Of a stretch of DNA of 64,000 nucleotides, positions 27,701 through 36,900 are shown one piece after another. The translations under genes were made by a program, and so were the position numbers. Source of the stretch: Megalonaias nervosa (lineage: Eukaryota; Mollusca; Bivalvia; Unionida; Unionidae). A model generated the notes under the pieces. That model was not told the DNA's origin. It did no database searches and saw only the letters and a list, made by a program, of their open reading frames with translations. Numbering within the stretch: position 1 is the first letter of the stretch; every line of letters starts with the position of its first letter. The DNA is taken from the NCBI GenBank assembly GCA_016617855.1, contig JAECUM010003676.1, forward strand, positions 62,001 to 126,000, in the 5' to 3' direction.

Positions 27701-30700
27701 TGACCTTCTCTCTGCTTTGGATAGCGGAAAGATTACAGTCCTCACTCTCCTTGACTTGTCTGCAGCATTTGACACTATAGACCATGATATATTACTTCAC
27801 CGTCTCCAGCATGTATTTGGCATTCATGATACGGCCTTACTATGATTCAAGTCCTACTGGGTCAACAGGACACAAATTGTGTCCACAAATGGAAAACACT
27901 CCAGCCCAGTTGATCTATGCTGTGGTGTTCCGCAGGGGTCTGTTCTTGGACCTGTTCTCTTCATTCTATACACTCAGCCACTCTCAAGTGTCATAGATCA
28001 TCATCCAGTGTCTCACCAATTGTATGCTGATGACATCCAAATATACAAATCTAGCCACCCAACTGAAGTTGAAGCTACCATCCAAGGCGTAGAGAGGTGC
28101 ATTTCCGATGTGAAATCATGGATGACATGTAACAAGCTGCAGATGAATGATGATAAAATTGAAGCCATCCTGATTACAACACAAAGACTTTCTCATTAAC
28201 ATCCTTTACCTCAGACAATAAATATCAGCAACACCAGCATTAAATTCACACAGTCAGTACGAAACCTCGGTGTTACTCTTGACAGTACTCTCTCATTGCA
28301 CCAACATGTCATGAACATATGCAAGGCTGCATATCTTGAGCTGAGACGAATCAGCTCCATTTGCAAGTATCTTTCAGTTGATGCCACTAAAACACTTGTG
28401 TGTTCCTTAGTACTTTCAAGACTGGACTATTGTAACTCAATTCTGTCTGGTTCGTCTCAATATCTACTTCAGAAACTTCAAAAGTTCAAAATACAGCTGC
28501 TCGGATCATCCTTAGAGTACCACGATCAGAGCACGCCTCTCCCCTGCTCTCTACCCTACACTGGCTATCCATACGATCCAGAATTAAACACAAAATTTGT
28601 TCTCTGTGCTACGTTTCACTGACGGGCTCCAGTCCAACATACCTATCTGACCTCACCCATGTGTACACACCTGCAAGATGCTTACGCTCCTCTTCTGACA
28701 CTCATATTCTCATTATTCCCACTATGAAGATGAAATCATATGGACAACGCTCTTTTGCATACCAGGGCCCAGCAACGTGGAACGAATTGCCCACTGCACT
28801 TAGACACAAAGACACAGTGATCTCATTCAAGAGCGCTCTTAAAACTCACCTATTTCAACTGCAAGAACAGACTTAAAGACCTAATAATGTATCCTTGCCT
28901 TAAATATTTACAGCATATTTTCTGTTTCTACTTTCGTGGTGTTTGTTTTTAATTTTGTAATCATATCATTATATATGTTTTTAAGTGTTGTCAAATGTTG
29001 TAAAGCGCTTAGAGCTTCTAAAGATTAGGCGCTATACAAAGTCCTCATTATTATTATTATTATTATTATTATGTTGAGCTACTGCTAACTCTAGACAAAG
29101 ATGGGTAGATAGTGCTAAGTTAAAAATGTAATAGATAACTACTCTAACACATGTCGAATACTTTAAGATTTTTTTTAAAGCTACAGAACACCATACTTGT
29201 GGTATTCCTTTAATTTTAAAAGCTCTGAATGATTATTATAAATATAAATTTAAGAAACTGTTTACAAAATACTTAGTAGTATTATTAAATATATTTAAAA
29301 AGTTATCTCCCATTTAATGAACAAATAAGTAAGTTAATTGGAAGTGTATGTATCAATAAATATGCCATCAAAGTGGTGTTTCTGTGTTATCAGGTGAAGA
29401 GTGGTTTCTGCCTTTCTCTTTAGCATAAATGTACCATACAGGTAAAACCCATTATAACGCAATGCTCGGGTCCAAAGAATAACATTGTGATATAAGCGGG
29501 ATTGCGTTAACAAAATTTTTTAAAAAAACTTCCCCATAGAAAATGTGCACTGAAATTTCAATGTCATCAGTTTTAACTAACCTTTTTGATCATATATCAT
29601 TTGTTTTGTTCACCGGGTTTCATCAGACATCAAACATGTACTTCATTTCTGAATTGTATACATGCCAATATGGCGGAAATGTTGCATGGTGAAGTTAAGG
29701 CAACATTAAATGCAGTGATGGGATTAAAAATCTGCTAGGGATACAAATAATCAGCTTCTCCGAGAGCATGTATTTAGGATGTTAAAAAGAGAGGTCAACT
29801 TAAATTAAAAAATGGGAGCCATGCTGCCATTGCATTATAAGCTGAATCATGTTATAACGAATCACATTATAACAGGTTTTACCTGTATATACTTGCATAT
29901 AAGTTGAGTGTAAATGCAAACTGCACAGACCCAGATCTGCTGGCACATAATGTGCTAAAAGATCTGTGTCTAGGCAGTATGTAATCAGCAAAACAAGTAA
30001 AGATAGACCCTGATCTACCAGTACATTATGCAATGGCAGATTAGGATCTATGCTATTTGCATTTGGACTTGACTTATAAATGAGTACAGAATGTAAGGAT
30101 ACAGTCATGATACATATCATATAGCAGACATATATTGCAGCATGTAGTGTGATAATACTTATTATCAATTAGATTAAACTCTAATTATCGAATACGTCAT
30201 TTATAAAACTCACTAACTTTCACTCAAATTGGAATTTTTGTCATGAAAGTTTAAAACTTGACATCCCAACAAATTGTTAGATGAATCCATGATTGGTGGA
30301 ACTATTGGATTGCTAATGTCACAATGAAGAGATACCTGAAAGTAAAGTATTCTTTGTTTTTACCTTTTTCTCATTTTCTCTCCTCTTTAAATCATTGGTT
30401 TTGATGGCAAGCAGTTTAAACTTCAACAGCTTAGCAAGGAGATGCAGTGGAATATCCTCATCTATGTCCAGATAGTTCTTGCATGGCTCACATACTTCGA
30501 AATACTGGGGAATTTCTTTGGGCTTCTTTCCCTTTGGATTACCAAGCTCACGAACCTGCAATGTAAAGTTGTGGACATTTCATTATAAATCACCAAAACC
30601 TGGCATCATTGGAATTCATATCAAGATGAGTACTGCAAACACAACATGATATTTCCATGTTGTGATAATTTCTATGACCTTGACCTTTGATCTAGAGAAT

Positions 30701-30869
30701 TGATTAATGTATGATAAGGTGTGGACATGGGTAAAGTTTCATCAAAATATCTGAAGAGGTTAAAAAGTGACAGGACAAGGAAGTAGGCCACTGTCTCACA
30801 TTTTCCCTTGCTGTGACTGTGACTTTGAGGCAAGAGATATGATTGAATATGCTAGACATTGCCAAGCCA

Positions 30870-30936
<67 letters not shown>

Positions 30937-33900
30937 AAGTTTCATTAAAATATCATCAGAAGATCAAAAGTTATAACCTGTAAATGAACAGAGGATGCTA
31001 ATTTACATTTCCCTTGCCATGACTTTGCCCATGTGATATATGGAATGTCTATAGTGTGTGCTAATATTTAATTGGTTAAAGTTTTATGAAAAATATTGTG
31101 GTTCAGAAGTTATTCTCCAGAAAAAACACTAGTATTCATGTCCGAGTAACATTTCTTCTTGCTGTGACCTTCAATGGATTTTCAAACATAAACACCATAA
31201 AAATATAGGATATGACAGAGAATTACATTAAACTTCATTCATGACAACCCTTATATTAGCCAGATTGTATCATAAAAATACCTGCAATTTGCAATGATCT
31301 TTTTTCAGTTACAGAATTGGTCACTTTTAATTACCTATGTTATATCACATGAATTTATCTGCTGGTGTCCATCATGCTGCACATGCAACTGCATATAATT
31401 TTTTTTAGTGTTATTTGGTCTATCAATCAGCATTATATTTACTGACATGTTCAATAAAACAAAACAATTATAAGAAAAATATGTACAACATATCAAATAC
31501 CCCTCACATGCCTGACTTATGACAGACATATAATCAGTTTTACAAAAAAAAGATAACCTGATAACCAGGGCTCATCTAATTTGAGATCAGGCACCTCCCA
31601 TATTTTGCATGCGTTACTCAAATGGCTTCTCAGAAAAACACTGCCAATGTGTTGATATAATTTGCCTGTAAACGACCTGAGCAATGAAGTGTGGCATGTT
31701 TATTATCAACTTCCTGAAGGACACTACCAAATGATTAATACTGAGCTCCTGCACTGGGGAGGTGGAGATATGAAGGATCACAACCATTACGAATATTGTC
31801 TCTACATTTGTATGTAAAGCTGTAATCTTTGAGAACCAAGCAAAGAATGTGACACATAAATAAGAAACATTACTATTTCTGTTATCCATATTCTATTGGT
31901 TACTTAAAATTAGTATCCACTTGTCCTTCATGAATAATAAAGAGTTGCTCATGTGTATTTGATGTCCCTTGCTGCTAACACTTACATTATAATGCATGGG
32001 TGGTTAAACATATTGACTGATACCCAAGTGATTGTTTGACAGTCAAGCCAACAAATGGGATTAGATTCTAAAGAAAGCACCTAAAAGTTTTTTTCACCTT
32101 TAATGAACAGTGATCAGTATTTTAATTCAGTAGTTCACATAATGTTTAGCCACTGATCTCACTGAAATATGGCATGTTTATCCTCATAATTGTTATATGT
32201 CCATTGTACTGTGATGTGAATCAATTAGGAAACTTAAAGGTGTTCAAAACAGAACTAATTAAAAAAAAACATTGCTTTATGTGAAATTGAATCAAAATTT
32301 AAGTGAACAAAGTCATACATAACTAGAGCTGAAGTACAATGCAAAACATCAACTATTTTGGTACTAAGTACTGGTTGACATCTGGATCTGGAAAAAGCAT
32401 TGTTTTAAAATGAAAAATGGAATCAAATTCTTTTGTAAACAAAGTTATATAATTTTGCACAATGACACTGTAATGAAAACATTATCTTGAGAGACAAGTT
32501 AGGACCATAAATATAAAATCAGAAAAAGAATGTTATATTTCTTTGATTTATAATAGCAATTTGTTACAATGTGTAAAAATAATCAATATGCCCTCTTTGG
32601 ACAAGTGGGATTTAAGTCAGTGTAATTGATTTCTGGGAATGTGGTTTAAAAAGACCTGATGATAATTTTTCACGGTCAATTAAAATAGACAGATCTGTCG
32701 ATAAGAATTTACTTATGGAATACCCCTGACTCTAAATGTAATAATCTGACAAAGTCAGTTCTTTTGTGAGAAGTCTTGTCTTGGTACAAATGGATGTTTC
32801 ATGAAGGTGTATCAAACTGTTTGAAATTATTTACTGTCATAAGTGTGCTGGAAAGGCAGAGAGTCATAACTTTCTTTTGAAAAAGGGGGAATAACTCTTA
32901 ACAAAGATGATAACAGTCCTCTCTTTTACAGGACACTATCAAATCATATTACAAGAGCATGCCAAGTTTTATGAAAATGCTGCCAATGTTTGAGGAAATA
33001 TTAAGCGTAAATACAATTTTCAAACATGCTGAGATAACTCTAAAAGTAATAAAATGATGAAGACAAATATCATATGGGACACAAACTCTTGTCATGATAC
33101 AAATGGATAATAAAGTTACATAAACAATTGTTATAAAAGATTCTGGATATATTAACAAGGAAAGAGTGTCATGGACAGACAGATGGATACAATTCATTTT
33201 AGAAAATGGAGATATCTGTTAAGATGCAGATAAGACTGAATCCATTTGTAACAGGACAAATAGTATACAAAGGTTTATAATGAGATTAGTAAACAAGTGT
33301 TGTGGATTGGTGAACAAACACAATTTCTAATAAAAATTGGGGAGGGGAGTCTCAAAATGCAGAGGAAACTGACAGCAATTCTGCAGTACAGACTGTCTAG
33401 TCATGAAACAAAAGCATACTAAGTTTTGTGAGGATATTTCAAAGGAATTAGGAGGCATAAAGTAAACAAAAGTATGACAGACATATGGACATTACAGCTT
33501 AAAGATGACTATGCGAATTGTGAGAAATTTCCTCACATAAACATACCACACCTCTCTCCAGAATCCCACCTCAGCCACAAGACAGATATAAGTCCATAGT
33601 ACACTCTTACATGATTAGGCAATTCAGCAAGTTTGGTGTCATGCACTTTTGTGATTTGAGTTGTACTCAAGAAATACAATTTTACTTACTGTACTAATTG
33701 AAATCAAACATTTTCTATTGAAATCCCTTTTATGTAGGTATTTAGTATATATTCTTATATTCATAATGATTGGTCATGTACTAATGACACTTCACCGTGC
33801 AAATAATGATGATCATAATATGTAGCAAAATTTCAATGACACCTTAATAGCTGTGAGGCTAGTTGTGTTCACAAAAAGAATTTGTCATTTTATACTGTAT

Positions 33901-36900
33901 TCATCTGAAAGACAAAAATGGCATTAAGTCAAACACAAATTGTGGGAGCGCAGTGATTTACTGACATGTTATCTTCAAGTGATTACAATGATACTTACCA
34001 AGTTTCAAAGCTATGATCAAAAACTGTGTGACTAGCCTCACTCACAAGATTGTGATGGGCAGAAGATTGGACAGATCAAAGTATGAACATGAAGAATCTC
34101 TATGTACTACTGTCTCAATAGAGACTAGGGACTAATACAAATAATGACAATTTTTTTGTGTGGATGATGTTTTCATTATTTGTACACATAATCAGTTCTT
34201 GATAGATACACTTGCCTCATTGTAAAGTTGCTGTTTTGAAAAGGTGCTAAACAACCTCCTTGCTCCACTGGATACTGCTGAAGCCAAAAGATCAATCCAT
34301 TTGAAGTCCTCTGCTTTGTTCCCAACCACGAAAGTAATGTTGGCCTTCCACTTTTCCTACAAAGAGCAAAAAAGATCATTGTGAAAACTTTCTTACAGAC
34401 TCCTTGCTTTTTGCTGCATCAGTATTGGTGGTGCTGTTCAATTTCATATTTTGCATAGGGTTAGATTTTTAAAGAAAAAGAATTTCCAGGTTTTCCGCAC
34501 TGGTTACACTGGCTATTTGAAAAAGAAAACAGGTAGATATTAGATATTGTTAAAAGAGCTTTTAATTCACTTTGTTTTTGAATATGATTGATGAGTGTAA
34601 TATGGATTATAGAGGATACAGCTTGGCCTCACTTCAGATGTGCACATATCAGAAAAACTGCTAGTTCTGCTTGGTCATTTGAACTTCCTGGACTTAGGTA
34701 AATTATGTAAACAAAAGAGCCAATAACATTTTTTTTACATTTTATATATTTGGTAATTCATTCATTTCACTTTTAGAAGCTGTCATTTTCTACTCTGGCA
34801 AAATTCATTTTCTATATTTGAATAACTGCTTAAGATTAAAAGGGTGCTTTAGACTAATTCAGGCTGATATTTCGAGCATATGGAAACAGTCATTTTGGTT
34901 TGCTGTGTGCACAGAGCAGGTACGATTTCCACAAGTACAATATCCAAAGAAATTTCAGCCATAGTACATTAAAGTAACATAGAAGTATACCAACATTCTC
35001 TCCACTGTGCATGCTGCAATTGCAAACTTCATCTTACACCTGTCACTCTCTCGGAAGAACATCTGTAGAGCACCTCCCACTGGAGAATTTGTTTATGAGG
35101 TCTTTTGTACTAATGGAACAGCTGGGAAAGGCTATTTATGTGGCCACCATGTACTTCATATTCATACAATTGCTGTGTACATGATCTAAGGTTATTCATA
35201 TACTAGTAGCTGCCATGCATACCTTATGTAAAGCTGTCTGAATGGCTGTGCTGCAATTCCATGGATAACTAGTATAATTCACATGGTAGTCACATGAATG
35301 TTTTGTAAATAAGAATTAAAGCTGTTAGTAAATTATGTTCATTATTTTCTTTGTTGATTACATTAGAACTTCAATTATCCATCACCCTATTAACCATCAG
35401 TCTCAGTTAACCATCATGACATTGTACGTCAAAATATTAAAAACAGGTACATGTACATATGTAGATATTATGATTTTTTGATGACCCAGTCTGTTGTATA
35501 ATATTTTTAATGTACATATTTTATTATCTGTCTATTCTCATATCTTATTTTCATTATTGATTACTTTTAATGCAATTTTCACAAGTCATTGTTGGCAAAA
35601 CTGATACAATGTTATACTTTTACTACTTGACTCTCTTGTGTCAGTAGAAATTAAGATCCAATACCAGTTATATCCCTAAATAACTTGCAGAAAATTACCC
35701 AAAATGACTTTCCAAAAATGGCTGCAATATACAGGAATTTCTACATTTACTTCTATCTGCTATAGATTATGCTTCTAACTTAACCAGTTACCACAGGGTC
35801 ATTGCTTTATTAAATATTCCTTATATTTTGAATGAATCTTGTACTGTGCTCATTAAAAACTTGTTGTAACATTGTAAAATAATTGACATAATTATCAAAT
35901 GTATCTCCTAATGCTTTCATTAGCAGCTGTACAAATAGTCTCTGCTATGGTAAGTACATGGTAGATGTGCAAATAGTCTTTGTAAAAGTTTGTACACTAC
36001 TGTCGAATGAACAGACACTAACTTCTTTGTGTTATTTAACAGTTAAACTGCTTCATATTTAGTTCAGCTCAGCCTTACAAATGATATCCATGTATGCTGT
36101 TCAATGAAGTTTCACCTGAGTATCTTAAGAATGTACCTAAAGTTATAGAATTTAGTTCACACATATGATTTCAAAATTATTTATATCAAGAGTATACAGA
36201 GCAATACCACTCATTTGATGCATGCTTAAAAAGAAATGGTCTCTGCACATGTTATCCTCCATTTTGGACCTTTAGTTATGGAAGAGTGCATTTTTTAAAT
36301 ACAACTGAGCAATCATTGATCCATCATGTGCCACAGGTAAGCAAACATTGTCTGTTCATTAGCTAGATCATCAAATAAACAGACATTAAGTACAAATTTT
36401 AAATAGTTTAATGACAACTAGACTATGCAGATGATATTTGTTTACCTTTGTGTGAAATGAATGCTATAGTTTTTTCTACATTTTGAGACACTTGTATGAA
36501 AATTCACAAAGGAACAGATGTGAATATCATTCACAGACATAATATAGTCCATTTAGTCCTACAACGAAAGACAATCGATCTTGATATTTATGATAGGAAC
36601 AAGTCAAGGTCTTACTGCTTGAATAAGCAATACCATGATGATGGTAGCTGAGGATTGCCATAGTTGATTAATTTTTGTACATTTTCTTTAAGAAAATGAG
36701 TATGTCTGAGAGCATTTGTCCAAATGTTATTAACTACATTTGTTTTGTTAAACAAAGCAAACTGCATGTTAACTGACTTCAGCATCTTCAACAATCACCA
36801 ATCTTCAACCAAATGGCACATAACAGAGGATGAAAAACTCAATCGTTGGATTGTGTCTGGATAAACTTCAGTAAGGAAAAAGGAATATCAGTAAATACAG

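Larger units (their letters stand above)
26225..29072 (+). mobile_element. L2/CR1-type non-LTR retrotransposon, 5'-truncated and broken
   Basis: The element encodes the end of an APE-type endonuclease (GDFNFH near 26474, SSDHLC near 26664), then a reverse transcriptase. RT motifs are KNYRPVSNLPF, LLDLSAAFDTIDHD, PQGSVLGP and YADD at 28023. The C-terminal tail contains LDYCNSIL and GPATWNELP. The 3' end has the gtaaagcgcttagagc / ggcgctatacaaa pair typical of CR1/L2 elements, followed by (ATT)n. Damage: a frameshift near 26570, TGA for the expected Trp at 27843-27845, TAA at 28197-28199 and a one-base loss near 28476. It lies antisense in SPAG17 intron 3. Confidence 0.93.

Noticed and set aside
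26231..29072. Active retrotransposon
   Set aside because: Frameshifts and two in-frame stops show it is dead, and the 5' end is missing.
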